A stretch of DNA of 64,000 nucleotides from the NCBI RefSeq assembly GCF_000142805.1, contig NC_013082.1:372001-436000 (forward strand), in the 5' to 3' direction. A program made the translations under genes and the position numbers. Below are positions 18,590 through 28,335 of this stretch, piece after piece. The stretch's first letter is position 1; the number at the start of each line of letters is the position of its first letter. Under the pieces are notes generated by a model. The model made no database searches, was not told the origin of the DNA, and saw only the letters and a program-made list of their open reading frames with translations. This stretch comes from Lachancea thermotolerans CBS 6340. Its lineage: Eukaryota; Ascomycota; Saccharomycetes; Saccharomycetales; Saccharomycetaceae.

Positions 18590-20308
18590 ATGCAAGGTGG
18601 CTATGATAAACTGCCGGGCTCAAGCACCGGCCGGTTCGGCCAGGGACTCAAGAAGAGTGCAATGCTCGCCGCGGGCACTCTAGCGTTCGCGGCCATAGCG
18701 TGGCGAACGACTGGCGACGGGTCACTCGGGATGTTTCAAGCGCAGGAGACTCCGAAGTGCGGGAGGATTGAGCCATTGAGGCCTCGCTTCAATAAGTCAA
18801 TCGAGATGATCTTCGAGGATGCCAAATTCCGGGAGGAATCGCTGGCAAAGCTGAGCGGCGCCGTACGCATCCCTACAGAAATCCAGGATGTGAACCCGCA
18901 GCCCGCGGACGACCTGGACTACTACAAGGAGTTCTTCCGGTTCCACGAGTATTTGAAGCAGACTTTCCCGCTCGTGCATAAGCACCTAAAGCTGGAAAAG
19001 GTAAATCACGTGAACCTTCTGTACACGTGGGAGGGCTCTGATGCGTCGTTGGAGCCCATGATGCTCACAGCGCACCAGGACGTCGTCCCAGTGAACCCGG
19101 ACACCGTTGACCAGTGGACGTTTCCACCATTTTCCGGCCACTATGATAATACCACGGATTATGTGTGGGGCAGAGGTACGGGCGACTGCAAAAACCTGCT
19201 GATCGGAGAGCTCGAGGCCATCGAGCTGCTGCTGAAGGACGGCTTCAAGCCGCGGAGATCCGTCATCGTGGCACTCGGCTTTGATGAGGAGTCTTCCGGG
19301 ATCTTAGGCGCGAACACGCTGGGTGACTTTTTGTACGAGCGTTACGGTGACAACGGGATTTACTCGGTGGTCGACGAAGGCGGCGGTGTCATTCAACTAG
19401 GGAAGAAAGTGTTTGTTGCGGCACCCATCACAGCTGAGAAAGGTTACGTCGATATCGAGGTGACTGTGAACGGTGTCGGCGGGCACTCGTCTGTGCCCCC
19501 CGACCACACCACAATCGGGGTCGCCGCGAACATGATTTCACTGCTCGAAGCCAACCCCTTCGAGCCAACTTTCACCCCGAAGAACCCCATTTACGGTTTG
19601 TTAACCTGCGCCGCCGAGCACGGCGACAACTTGCCAAGCTCCGTAAGAAAGGCAATCCTGCAGGCTCCTCACGATGAAAAGCAGAAGGAGAAGATGGTCA
19701 GCTTCTTCAGCACCGACAAGCGCCTCCGCGACTTGATGAGAACCTCCCAAGCTGTCGATATCATCAGAGGCGGCATTAAGGCCAATGCGCTTCCCGAGGT
19801 CACGACCTTTTTGGTGAACCACCGTATCGACGTTAACTCCTCCGTGAGCCAGACGGTCGAAAGAGATCTCGCTCTCATCAAGACCGTCGCCGAGAAGTTC
19901 AATTACGGTTTATTCCTCGCGGGCGAGGAGATCATTCCTCCCACAAAATTTGGATTCATCGACGTTGAACCCCAGAAAAGCCTGGAGCCCGCGCCAATCT
20001 CTCCGACCGTGGGGTCCCCTACGTGGGATTTGTTCGCCGGCACAATCCAGGACGTTTTCCAAAACGGACATTTCAAGTACGACCCCGACACCGAGTTCTA
20101 CGTCTCGACCGGGCTTGTCTCCGGTAACACAGACACCAAGTATTACTGGCGCCTCACCAAGAACATCTATAGGTTCCTCGGGCTGGTGATGGAAGCCGAT
20201 ATCATGCGCACCATTCACTCGGTGAATGAGCATATTCGAATGTCCGGCCACCTGTCCACAGTCGCTTTTGTTTACGAGTACATTGTGAACGTGAATGAGC
20301 AGGCATAG
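18590..20308 (+). CDS. CPS1: Carboxypeptidase yscS, vacuolar M20 peptidase
   Basis: The protein has 572 residues (576 in S. cerevisiae Cps1). A short cytosolic N-terminus precedes one membrane anchor (about 21-40), giving a type II protein sorted to the vacuole through endosomes. The M20 di-zinc residues are visible: HQD (H162, D164), GRGTGDCKN, DEESSG and VDEGGG. A lid/dimerisation segment with GVGGHSSVPPDHT follows. The enzyme removes C-terminal residues from peptides carrying a penultimate Gly. Lys residues in the N-terminal tail (KLPGSSTGRFGQGLKKS) could serve ubiquitin-dependent sorting, as in S. cerevisiae. Confidence 0.94.
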   Translation: MQGGYDKLPGSSTGRFGQGLKKSAMLAAGTLAFAAIAWRTTGDGSLGMFQAQETPKCGRIEPLRPRFNKSIEMIFEDAKFREESLAKLSGAVRIPTEIQDVNPQPADDLDYYKEFFRFHEYLKQTFPLVHKHLKLEKVNHVNLLYTWEGSDASLEPMMLTAHQDVVPVNPDTVDQWTFPPFSGHYDNTTDYVWGRGTGDCKNLLIGELEAIELLLKDGFKPRRSVIVALGFDEESSGILGANTLGDFLYERYGDNGIYSVVDEGGGVIQLGKKVFVAAPITAEKGYVDIEVTVNGVGGHSSVPPDHTTIGVAANMISLLEANPFEPTFTPKNPIYGLLTCAAEHGDNLPSSVRKAILQAPHDEKQKEKMVSFFSTDKRLRDLMRTSQAVDIIRGGIKANALPEVTTFLVNHRIDVNSSVSQTVERDLALIKTVAEKFNYGLFLAGEEIIPPTKFGFIDVEPQKSLEPAPISPTVGSPTWDLFAGTIQDVFQNGHFKYDPDTEFYVSTGLVSGNTDTKYYWRLTKNIYRFLGLVMEADIMRTIHSVNEHIRMSGHLSTVAFVYEYIVNVNEQA

Positions 20309-21713
20309 GCATGCAGAGCGGTTCGCATCTGGCCGTGGTGTAGGAAGTATACATGCGTAATTAGCGAAGATACATCAAAACAAACTTTAGAAATATTGGT
20401 TTGGCACCGTCGGGGACTCGCACAGGCTGCTCCTCGGCTCACTTTGATTCACCCGTAGTTGATATCGTTCATCAGTGCTTCTTCAACTTCATGTTTATGT
20501 CTTCAGCTCAGATTTTCCAAAATTGAATTTGTACAGCCGTCAACAAACACGAACATCGTCACGGAACAATTGCAGCTAAGACTGCACAAATGGCTTCTCA
20601 CCTGTAGTTTAACGCATTGCATCGTGCAACTGACGCAGGGTGTCACATAGCACCGCGCCATGTGGCGTCTTCTCTTTCGGAAAAACAAGGAATTACATTT
20701 TTCTCTCCAGTAGAGCCTGCTGCATTAGTTTACCCATTAGTGGGACCCGGGGATTACGAGGGTGCTGCAGAAACTTTCCTCTACAGAACTAGCTTACTGT
20801 GTGTACTTGCATCACCCAACGGTTCTTCAATTTGAAATTCGTTGCCATTCGAGCCTCAATGCTGCCCAACGCCTTTGCACATAGACGCATGAACAAGCGA
20901 TCGGCGCCTCCATTCCCAAGCTTGCTGCACGAGCACGCTCAAATATGCGCATGAATAAATTCAAGCATCTCTAGAACAGTTTGACGCAGTATCCCACAAT
21001 GAAAAATCTTGGCTCAACTTGCGTTGACAGTCCGTGCAGATATTTTGATCCCGTCATGTGCATAATTGAAGTCCGGAGATGCTTGCAGCTGCATGCTTAC
21101 GAGTGATTTGCTTCTGCGGTGTGCTGAGTTCTACCCGGGGCCGTTCTGAATCTAACTCGCCGATCCCTACAAATACTCAGCATGCGGCCTGCTGTTCATG
21201 CAATGCGCAATTCTCGCGCAGTAGCATGCCCTATTGCAACTTCGGGTGTTGGCCCAAGCAACTGAACGGTTAGTTCCGCTCGTTGCTAAGACCAACAAAG
21301 TTAAATGCTTACCCGTGATTGCGTATAGGCCTTGATCTCTAGTGGGGCGCCGCTGCTCTAGGCGAAGCCGTAGCCTCGGGAGGTATGAACGAAAGCCCGA
21401 GGAAGCAGGTTCCCAAGTCAAGTCCGAAGCCTCCCCAGCCTTGAAGAGGTACATACAGCCGTAAGTATGCAAACGGTGCTTTGTACCCACATCTATTGGC
21501 GCTCGGCGATTATGCCTCTGGGGACAAGCCCGCATCCCCCGCCGACGTTGGGTACTCGATGCAGCAGTGCAGGTTCTCCTTTGCCTCGATCAATCGGAGC
21601 GACGGCCACACTAACATGGGTGGCCTGGTAATTATGCATAAGTCAAATAACAAACCCTACACACAGAAAATGCCCTAAAACAACCTTCGGCGCAGAGAGC
21701 TGCGCCTAACTAA
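20309..21713. other. 1.4-kb gap between convergent CPS1 and STE3
   Basis: It is long for a convergent intergenic region in this genome; others here are 38-106 bp. Only short frames (up to 122 codons without ATG support) are present. I searched by eye for tRNA boxes and snoRNA-like patterns and saw none. It lies where chromosome X-type and XI-type gene order alternate, so a lost gene or an unannotated non-coding RNA is possible. Confidence 0.45.
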
Positions 21714-23123
21714 CTATCCTGCGGAGCTGGAAAATACCGGGTGAGGACTCTCGGGGCTCACACCTTCTTCGCTGTTCCCCGTGCCGAGTTCTCCACTTGT
21801 GTTGCCGAATTCAGATGCTGAACGGTACGATACGTGACTCACAAGTCCGCTTTTGGTACGCTGTACGCTTAAGGGGACCTCCTCCTCGAAACTGATAGGG
21901 TTGGCAGGGTGGTCGTGGTAGGACAGGCTCTCCAGGTCACCCCCGGTGCCATTTCTTCTGCGCTTTTCCCGACGGCTTTTTTCGTTGGGCAACAGATAGT
22001 CAATGATGAAATGAGATGGTGAAGAGGGCGCAGAATCCGACATCTCGATGGAGCTTCCATCCGAGTACCCGACCCCCGGCTTGAGAGTGCTGCTGCCGTC
22101 TGACGCACTTCCCATGCCGTCTGCACCCTTGAAAGCATCATGCTCTGCAAAAAAGTAGGAAACAACCTTGGTTGTATTTTCGCTGCGTCTGCGTCTGCAG
22201 CACTGCTTGCACTTGTCCAGCAAAGGGCCCAGCCCAAGCACCCTGGCAGCGCTTCCGTACATTCCTACTGCGTCTGTCCCCAGGCCGAAGATCACAAATA
22301 CCAAGTACGACATCAAAATGTACAGCCACACGCTGTACAGCGGCTTCGCTACATCAATGCGCATAATGGTGCTCCACAAAGAACTGTCATGCACCATCTG
22401 GTAATTATAGGCTCCTGTGAGGTTCTGCAGTTCGCTAGCAAACGCATATAGCGAGAACGGGAACATCACAAGAATGATCAGGACGCAGAAGAGAAGCAGC
22501 CGAGAAAACCTGGCGATATTGAGTCCGCTGCTGGTGCAGTGTAGAATATCCTTAACATCCTTCCGTTTGCGGTAGAAAACGTACAGCAGCAGGATTGCGT
22601 AGACGAATCCCACGAACGACCAAATGAACATCCACAAGGTGTAGGTTACCACCGTCAGCCAGCTTGGGGAAAGCATGCTTTGGCAACCGTTGTACCGAAA
22701 AATCCCGTACCTGAACACCTGCACCAGGTATGTCAGCCCCATCACCAGGATAGGCGTGACGAGGCTAATGCCGAGGTCAGTGCAGATCTTTCGCCGAGAG
22801 TCCGGCTCTGGCAGCACTGCGTCCGCGCGCAGGATCGCATGTAAGTTGTACGCAATGTTGGCCACCGTGCAAGATATGCCCACGTTCGCTCCAATTTGCA
22901 GCTTTGTAGTCAGATCGCACCAGCCGTAGCCGGCCCATTTTCCGGCGAAGTCCGAGCCGCCCCAGATCGAGGCGTCCACTATTAATTTAATGTCCATCAA
23001 TATCAGCCACACGATCATAATGATCGCCGGAGTATTCCTGGTTTTGGAATGCCATGCTAGAGGCGGAAATAACAAAGCAAGGGCGACCGAGCCCAAGCCG
23101 ATTATAACACTACTGTAGCTCAT
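21714..23123 (-). CDS. STE3: Ste3, a-factor pheromone receptor (GPCR)
   Basis: ATG at 23123 gives 469 residues (470 in S. cerevisiae) and starts MSYSSVIIGL, like MSYKSAIIGL of Ste3. The frame is open further upstream but has no ATG. Seven membrane segments fill the first ~290 residues, with LQIGANVGISC, VMGLTYLVQVFRYGIFRYNGCQ and a third loop YRKRKDVKDILHCTSSGLN characteristic of Ste3. The Ser-rich cytosolic tail is divergent and would carry phosphorylation and ubiquitination sites for endocytosis. Ste3 senses farnesylated a-factor on alpha cells and signals through Gpa1/Ste4/Ste18. It is the YKL178C counterpart, placed between CPS1 and TOH1. Confidence 0.95.
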   Translation of the reverse strand: MSYSSVIIGLGSVALALLFPPLAWHSKTRNTPAIIMIVWLILMDIKLIVDASIWGGSDFAGKWAGYGWCDLTTKLQIGANVGISCTVANIAYNLHAILRADAVLPEPDSRRKICTDLGISLVTPILVMGLTYLVQVFRYGIFRYNGCQSMLSPSWLTVVTYTLWMFIWSFVGFVYAILLLYVFYRKRKDVKDILHCTSSGLNIARFSRLLLFCVLIILVMFPFSLYAFASELQNLTGAYNYQMVHDSSLWSTIMRIDVAKPLYSVWLYILMSYLVFVIFGLGTDAVGMYGSAARVLGLGPLLDKCKQCCRRRRSENTTKVVSYFFAEHDAFKGADGMGSASDGSSTLKPGVGYSDGSSIEMSDSAPSSPSHFIIDYLLPNEKSRREKRRRNGTGGDLESLSYHDHPANPISFEEEVPLSVQRTKSGLVSHVSYRSASEFGNTSGELGTGNSEEGVSPESPHPVFSSSAG

Positions 23124-23583
23124 GCTTTGAATTATAGTGTGAACACGAGCTGGAAGCACTGCTAGATAAGGCCTGCAAACTATTATCGAGCGTAGTATAG
23201 ACGCTCTATTTATGCACGCCCTGGCTGGGAACACCTCCTCTAGATTTCCCCATCTTTGAGGTTCCCATAGTGCTACTGATCAGTAGAGATGATGGCCATG
23301 AAACGAACTTGAGGTTGTACTTCTCCTGTGTCTGAGCTCTCCGATTTGATTGCCTTCCTATTTAGTCTTTAAATGGGAAAACTTAACCCTTCTTGATAAT
23401 ATATTATAGGGGACACATCATGACAAAGTGATGTATCAGAAATAAGAGGCCCTGGACCATTCAGTTAAATAAGCTTAGACTGTAGATGAGTTTATAAAGC
23501 AGGATTTATGTAGTATAGCACACCTGAAACATCCGCCAATTCCTGCATATGATGAATTTTCTCCCGTATAGTTGGAACCGTCT
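23124..23583. promoter_or_regulatory. STE3 promoter with pheromone-response and Mcm1-like motifs
   Basis: This 460-bp region holds TGAAACG near 23299 and TGAAACA near 23525 (Ste12 pheromone-response element type). CCTATTTAGT near 23356 resembles the Mcm1 P box used with alpha1 at alpha-specific genes. TCATGACAAAG near 23418 loosely resembles the alpha1 Q box, but the spacing is not canonical. Alpha-specific control is known for STE3 in S. cerevisiae. The sites here are pattern matches only. Confidence 0.35.
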
Positions 23584-24768
23584 TCAAATCAGAAGCGTAT
23601 GTGCCACGGATGTGATGAAGGTGAAGAAGTAGAACCACAAGTTTCCAGCACGCTTCTCGAACAGAGAGAAAGCGTTGGATTTTGAGGTAGTCGATGGCAA
23701 GGTAGCTGAGATAGAGGCGAGTTGGGTGCTGTAGCTCTCATCACTACTGAAGTTTTCAACAAGGCCGTTGAGAGTTTCAGGAGTGATAGTTTCGTTGAAG
23801 GTGGTGCTGTTCGAGACAAACACCACTGTGTTTCCCTGGCTGTCAAACACTACACCGCCCTTCATTGTGGAGGAAGTATCTCTCGAGATGTAGCCGCTGG
23901 CCTGGATCCCGGTCCCGAGGTCCTCGATACCTTGGAAGGTGTGGAAAGTGGAGTAGAGGTGGTTTCTCTCAGTGCCGTTCATGACCTCGAAGATGTCAAA
24001 CTCACCACAACCGCTTGCCCAGCACGAGCAGTTAGCGTCGGTTGGATACTGCGAGGTTCTTGGGATGTGCTCGTTCAGCAGCCAGATCGCTGGCATGTCA
24101 TAGTAACTGAAGGAAGAGCTGTTAGACTGAGTTTCTGTTGGCATTTCGAACTCGAACAGAAACATCTTGGTCACGCCGCTGAACCCGTGGTACGCAGTGA
24201 TGCCGCTGCGGTACACGCCGCAGGACTTGCCGGTGCCAGACTTTGGGCACGTAATGTTGGAAAAGATAGAAAACTCGTCGTCGGAGCTCAGAAGAGTGTT
24301 CTCGGCCAGCACGCTGGCAGAGCTAGAGGCGCCAGTGCCATTGGAGGTTGCGAAAGTCAGCGCCTTGCCGAGCACAGGCGAGTCTGTACCGGCGTTGGTC
24401 AAGAAAGTCACGTTATCAGCAGTTTGCGACGAGGCATCATAGTATGCGACCCGGTTCCAGTCGGCAGACGTCCTGTTGTCGCCGATGCTGAACTCGGAAG
24501 AGTTGTAGAACGCAAACTTGTGCAGAGTCAGAGGTCCGCGGAAATGAACCGAGACGCCGGCAGAAATGGGGGCGTTGCTACCAGTAAACCACTCCGCGTC
24601 ATCCACAGTGCACGAGCAACTGTCTTTGTCAGGGTTTTTGATCGACTTAACTGGCGTGAACGAGCCGTTGAAACCAACGTTCGTAAACTCAACCTTCTGA
24701 AACGCTTGTGCTGCCGCAGCAAGCTGGCAGAATCCTGCGGTTGCCAAAACTATCCCTTGAAACAGCAT
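23584..24768 (-). CDS. TOH1: Toh1/Tos1-family GPI-anchored cell-wall protein
   Basis: The protein has 394 residues (396 in S. cerevisiae YJL171C). It has a signal peptide (about 1-21, ending QLAAAAQA), an N-terminal domain with the CSCTVDDAEWFTGSNAP segment, a Cys-containing core with MPAIWLLNEHIPRTSQYP and CSCWASGCGEFDIFEV (glucanase-like, DUF2401/TOS1 type), and a hydrophobic C-terminus after a small-residue region suited to GPI attachment. Several N-glycosylation sites are present. Enzymatic activity is unproven for the family, though GEFDIFEV recalls GH16-type catalytic strands (an inference). It lies between STE3 and ASG7, next to ASG7 as YJL171C is to YJL170C. Confidence 0.9.
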   Translation of the reverse strand: MLFQGIVLATAGFCQLAAAAQAFQKVEFTNVGFNGSFTPVKSIKNPDKDSCSCTVDDAEWFTGSNAPISAGVSVHFRGPLTLHKFAFYNSSEFSIGDNRTSADWNRVAYYDASSQTADNVTFLTNAGTDSPVLGKALTFATSNGTGASSSASVLAENTLLSSDDEFSIFSNITCPKSGTGKSCGVYRSGITAYHGFSGVTKMFLFEFEMPTETQSNSSSFSYYDMPAIWLLNEHIPRTSQYPTDANCSCWASGCGEFDIFEVMNGTERNHLYSTFHTFQGIEDLGTGIQASGYISRDTSSTMKGGVVFDSQGNTVVFVSNSTTFNETITPETLNGLVENFSSDESYSTQLASISATLPSTTSKSNAFSLFEKRAGNLWFYFFTFITSVAHTLLI

Positions 24769-25033
24769 TTTGACTTGTAAATCTAGGCGTGGTCAGACAG
24801 TGCGAGCCAGAAGTTCAATATAGTCAACAAAGTCGGAGAAGAGTTGTTGCCAAGATGAAGACAGGGACTCAAATAGTTTTAACTGCTTTTGAAGTAATTT
24901 CGCGTAACGACAACTTCAGTAAATCTTCTAAGAATAGGCACGCCAAGCCTCGACATTTTCTTGAGTGCTCACATGACATATAGGTGTCTCGAGGTTACCA
25001 AAGGCCAAGAGAGGACCTGAAGTGGGGGCTGAG

Positions 25034-25621
25034 TCAAGGGTTCTGACTCTTGCGAAGCGCCACTATCACGAAAGTGAGCAATAAGATGTAGCCTGTCAGC
25101 GAGAAGGCAGTTCTCCAAAGCCAGCTTTGAAAGTAGTAGCGATTTTCGGCATGCGACGCTAGCACATCCCCCGAGACAACAGTTAGAAACTCAAGGCGGG
25201 AATCAAGCAAAAGCTTTCCCAGGGGGTCTGTTGCGGCTAAGTTTGTTACGGGGGCTTGGCCCGGCTTTGTCTCTTCAGAGCCTGCGTTTTCAGCGGCTCT
25301 TTGGTGACGGATTTTCTCAGGCGCAATGGGCACTCGCTTCTGGTACATTTCAAGCTCGAACAGCGTGGGGAAGTCTTCTGGGGCCAGCTGCGGGAACTTG
25401 ACAGCGTGCTCAACAATTTCTTGCATGTACACGAACAGGGCGATGTTCAGAATCCAGCATGTGGGTAGGATAAAGCCCCCAAAGAATAGTCTGGGCAGGA
25501 GAAAGCGATATTCGACGCAGATCCTGCAGCTGTCACACTCGCAGACGTAGCTTTTGGTCTGCCGTTCGAACGGGGGTAACGCATACTCAACAACAGTGAG
25601 CGGGCTAGCAAGACGCGCCAT
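25034..25621 (-). CDS. ASG7: Asg7, a-specific regulator of pheromone signalling
   Basis: The protein has 195 residues (209 in S. cerevisiae). It has a Cys-rich N-terminal segment (VCECDSCRICVEYR), a first membrane segment at about 44-68, a hydrophilic loop, and a second at about 166-188 followed by a short tail. Position beside TOH1 and before SET2 (YJL171C-YJL170C-YJL168C) identifies it. The sequence itself evolves fast. In S. cerevisiae Asg7 is made in a cells and, together with Ste3 from the alpha partner, redirects Ste4 and shuts down signalling after fusion. Here STE3 is only two genes away. Confidence 0.8.
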   Translation of the reverse strand: MARLASPLTVVEYALPPFERQTKSYVCECDSCRICVEYRFLLPRLFFGGFILPTCWILNIALFVYMQEIVEHAVKFPQLAPEDFPTLFELEMYQKRVPIAPEKIRHQRAAENAGSEETKPGQAPVTNLAATDPLGKLLLDSRLEFLTVVSGDVLASHAENRYYFQSWLWRTAFSLTGYILLLTFVIVALRKSQNP

Positions 25622-26062
25622 GAAACAGAGTATTCTGGCGTGCTGAGGCTGAACCCCCGAGACGCGTTGCTCGCTTCCATGCCTGATTAGACCTGTATAT
25701 AAATCATCTGGGCGCTTCTTGCGAGCCCAAATGCTTCGCGCCGACGACAGGGTGCCCTAATTTCCCTTTTGGATATAGACAATGCGCTTAGATGTCACTG
25801 GATTTCGTTTTTGGATCCCTGCAGGCTTCTACACAGTAAACCATACAGTAAACCGTACAGCCGTGTTACATATGGATCTGTCGGATCCTAGTTTTTACCC
25901 TAGCTTGTTTCCAAGCTTTGACTTTGCCTAACTTGTCTTGTTAAATTAAACAAGTAGCCCGCGATTCCCGCAAGCTGAAACAAATACTTAACTTCTTAGA
26001 ACGTGCATGTCATCATTTATAATATACTGATACATCGATGGTGCTTTGACCCCAGCAGCAAC
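25622..26062. other. ASG7 promoter / SET2 3' region
   Basis: This gap is 441 bp. TGAAACA (Ste12-type) occurs right at the ASG7 start (25621-25627) and at 25976-25982. CCTAATTTCCC near 25756 is a poor Mcm1-box candidate. No further gene was seen. Confidence 0.4.
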
Positions 26063-28123
26063 CTACTTTTTCTTGCGCTGCGCGTACTTCTGGCTGAATT
26101 TCTCCATATACACCTTAGTGAACTCACGAACCTTGGCCTTTTTTTCCTTGCTCGGCTCTGGCGGTGGGCTCTTCTTGGGGTCTTTCTTCAGCTCTTTACT
26201 GGAAAGCGTCTTGACGATATCTCGGGCACACTCCTTGATATGGTCTTTCCCCAAGTCTTTTTCATAATGCCTGACTAAGTTGGGCACGAATCCAGCAAAA
26301 AAACGATTCCACTTGTGTAACATATAGTCGCCTTTAGATTGCTGTAGCTTCTTTTGTCGTTTCTGTTCCTCTTCTTGCTGCTCCTTGAACTTCTGCTGTT
26401 TTTCAAGCTCCTTTTGCTGATTGGCCTCGGCGATAATCTTTTCCAGTTCGGTTTTCTTCTGATCCTCAAGCTCAAGCTTATCTTTCAGCTGCTGCAATTC
26501 TTCATTCTTGAGTCTCTCAAGCTCTTTCCTTTGAAACTCGATGCGCTGCTTCTTTTTCTTTTCATATTCCTCTGCGTCTAGCGGGCGCTTTTTGCTGCTG
26601 ATGGCGCCGTTGCTTGGCGAATCCAAAGGAGTAGAGGGGCGACTCGGTTGAGAACCACCAAAAGTTTTAGTGACACCATTAGGGGGGTGGTGCAGTTTTG
26701 TTTGTTGTTGTGCGTTGTAATAAACAGGTTTACCATTTTCGTGGATAATTTCCCATCCAGGGGGGAGTCTCAACCTTCTTAAATCCATCTTTTTGTGCGA
26801 GGATTCTGAAATGTCTTTCTTCGTGATGCGCTTGTATGTTTCGAACGATCTCCACTTGGCCAAAAGCTCATCAGACACCTGCGTAAGTTCCGGTTTTTCT
26901 TTAAGTTCCTCCACCTTTTTGTCGATCTGCGACGATATAATACCATTCTTCGTGGTTTTGGGAAGACAATTCAGGTATTCGAGGATTTCAAGCTGGATTT
27001 CGCTATCGTCCTCGAATATCCCGAGAAGCTTGTTGAAGCACCTGTAACCATGGAGCTTTATAATTTGGTAATGCATTGTTTGATCTTTTGTGAGTAGTAT
27101 TCTTTCCATCAGCCTTCTAATAATGAGGTTATCATCAGCCTGTAATAAGACACTCATGACCTTGGACACATCATCGAGACTTTCGCAAGGACTCAAATCG
27201 AGAGATTTCACAAATTCGACATTGATGTTGTTCACTTCGCTCTTAAGAATCTTTTCGCCGTTTGCTTTCATTAGTTTGATCCACTTTTTCTCAATTGACG
27301 GCCTTACACCAAGAGCATCTGCGTAATTTTGAGGCAATAACGAGGCAGCATCCGTCTGAGTCTTCCCACCGAGAAACCCGAGACAGTTTGGCTCGTCACA
27401 GTAGCAAGGCTGTGCCGTCGCACCATACCTGTCAACATTGTAGTCAAAAGTTATCTCTTCACCCTTCAAAATCTTCCTATTGGCAAAAATCCCCATCCTT
27501 AGTTTACCGGCGACAGCCCATTTGTTTACATACGCGTTGGGGTTGCAAGAATGGTTGCAGAATCTGGCCAAAGAGCCTTTGACCGTGGCATCAATGAACT
27601 CACCTGTTTGAAGCATCATGAAATAGAAATGTTTTAGCCCGCGATGGTCGTAATCAATCATCCTGTCACGAAATTCGTCCTCCGCTATTACCTCTCCAAT
27701 GTATTCATAGATAAACTCATGAGCTTCGATGTCTTTCTGCGCTCGCACACCGTAGCCCTTTTTTTGAGTCTGAAAGACTGCAATGTCAGCATACTCGCGC
27801 TTCTGAAACCTTTGATTTCGGCAGTCATTGCCACACGAACCGCACAAGTCATTAACACATTCGATCAGCGTGAGCCTGTTTATACAGTCAGAGTCTTCCC
27901 CACATGCATGATTGACTCCATCTTGGAATTCCTCATAACAATCACACTCAATGAAATCGTGACTATTAGAATTCCCAAGTTCTTTGCTGGCATATGAACA
28001 TTTTTTCAGTTCAGTAAATGTTGACAGCGCTTCCTGTGTTTTGTCTGCATAATCAAAGAAAAGCTTGTGTTTATCATCAGGGGTCTGGCTCCTTGTCGAT
28101 GATGCGGTACTAGAGGATACCAT
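26063..28123 (-). CDS. SET2: Set2, histone H3 lysine-36 methyltransferase
   Basis: The protein has 686 residues (733 in S. cerevisiae). In order it has an AWS zinc-binding domain with clustered Cys (about 55-105), the SET domain (about 108-235) with FCNHSCNPNA near residues 186-195 and FDYNVDRYG, and the post-SET motif PCYCDEPNC. A WW domain follows (about 452-480, LPPGWEIIHENGKPVYYN), then a Lys/Glu-rich coiled coil and the C-terminal SRI domain that binds the Ser2/Ser5-phosphorylated RNA polymerase II tail. Set2 marks transcribed chromatin and represses cryptic initiation through Rpd3S. All catalytic motifs look intact. Confidence 0.96.
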   Translation of the reverse strand: MVSSSTASSTRSQTPDDKHKLFFDYADKTQEALSTFTELKKCSYASKELGNSNSHDFIECDCYEEFQDGVNHACGEDSDCINRLTLIECVNDLCGSCGNDCRNQRFQKREYADIAVFQTQKKGYGVRAQKDIEAHEFIYEYIGEVIAEDEFRDRMIDYDHRGLKHFYFMMLQTGEFIDATVKGSLARFCNHSCNPNAYVNKWAVAGKLRMGIFANRKILKGEEITFDYNVDRYGATAQPCYCDEPNCLGFLGGKTQTDAASLLPQNYADALGVRPSIEKKWIKLMKANGEKILKSEVNNINVEFVKSLDLSPCESLDDVSKVMSVLLQADDNLIIRRLMERILLTKDQTMHYQIIKLHGYRCFNKLLGIFEDDSEIQLEILEYLNCLPKTTKNGIISSQIDKKVEELKEKPELTQVSDELLAKWRSFETYKRITKKDISESSHKKMDLRRLRLPPGWEIIHENGKPVYYNAQQQTKLHHPPNGVTKTFGGSQPSRPSTPLDSPSNGAISSKKRPLDAEEYEKKKKQRIEFQRKELERLKNEELQQLKDKLELEDQKKTELEKIIAEANQQKELEKQQKFKEQQEEEQKRQKKLQQSKGDYMLHKWNRFFAGFVPNLVRHYEKDLGKDHIKECARDIVKTLSSKELKKDPKKSPPPEPSKEKKAKVREFTKVYMEKFSQKYAQRKKK

Positions 28124-28335
28124 GGAACGACCTTTTGGTTTCGTTTTCTCTCGAAACGTATTTCGGTTTTTGAATTATCTCTTGATCTAGAACTGAAAAA
28201 CCATCAACTTCATTCATTAGACTTTGGCGACGTACAAAACAACAGAAAGCAGATTTGAGTTTGGCCATCGATAAAGTGCAAACTGTACATGGTCAACGCT
28301 TGATTAGCTCGCCAGCAAGCTACAGCGATGATATT

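Noticed and set aside
23722-24780. 352-codon open frame antisense to TOH1
   Set aside because: It is in codon register with TOH1 on the other strand, starts without ATG, has no recognisable domain, and TOH1 itself is well supported.
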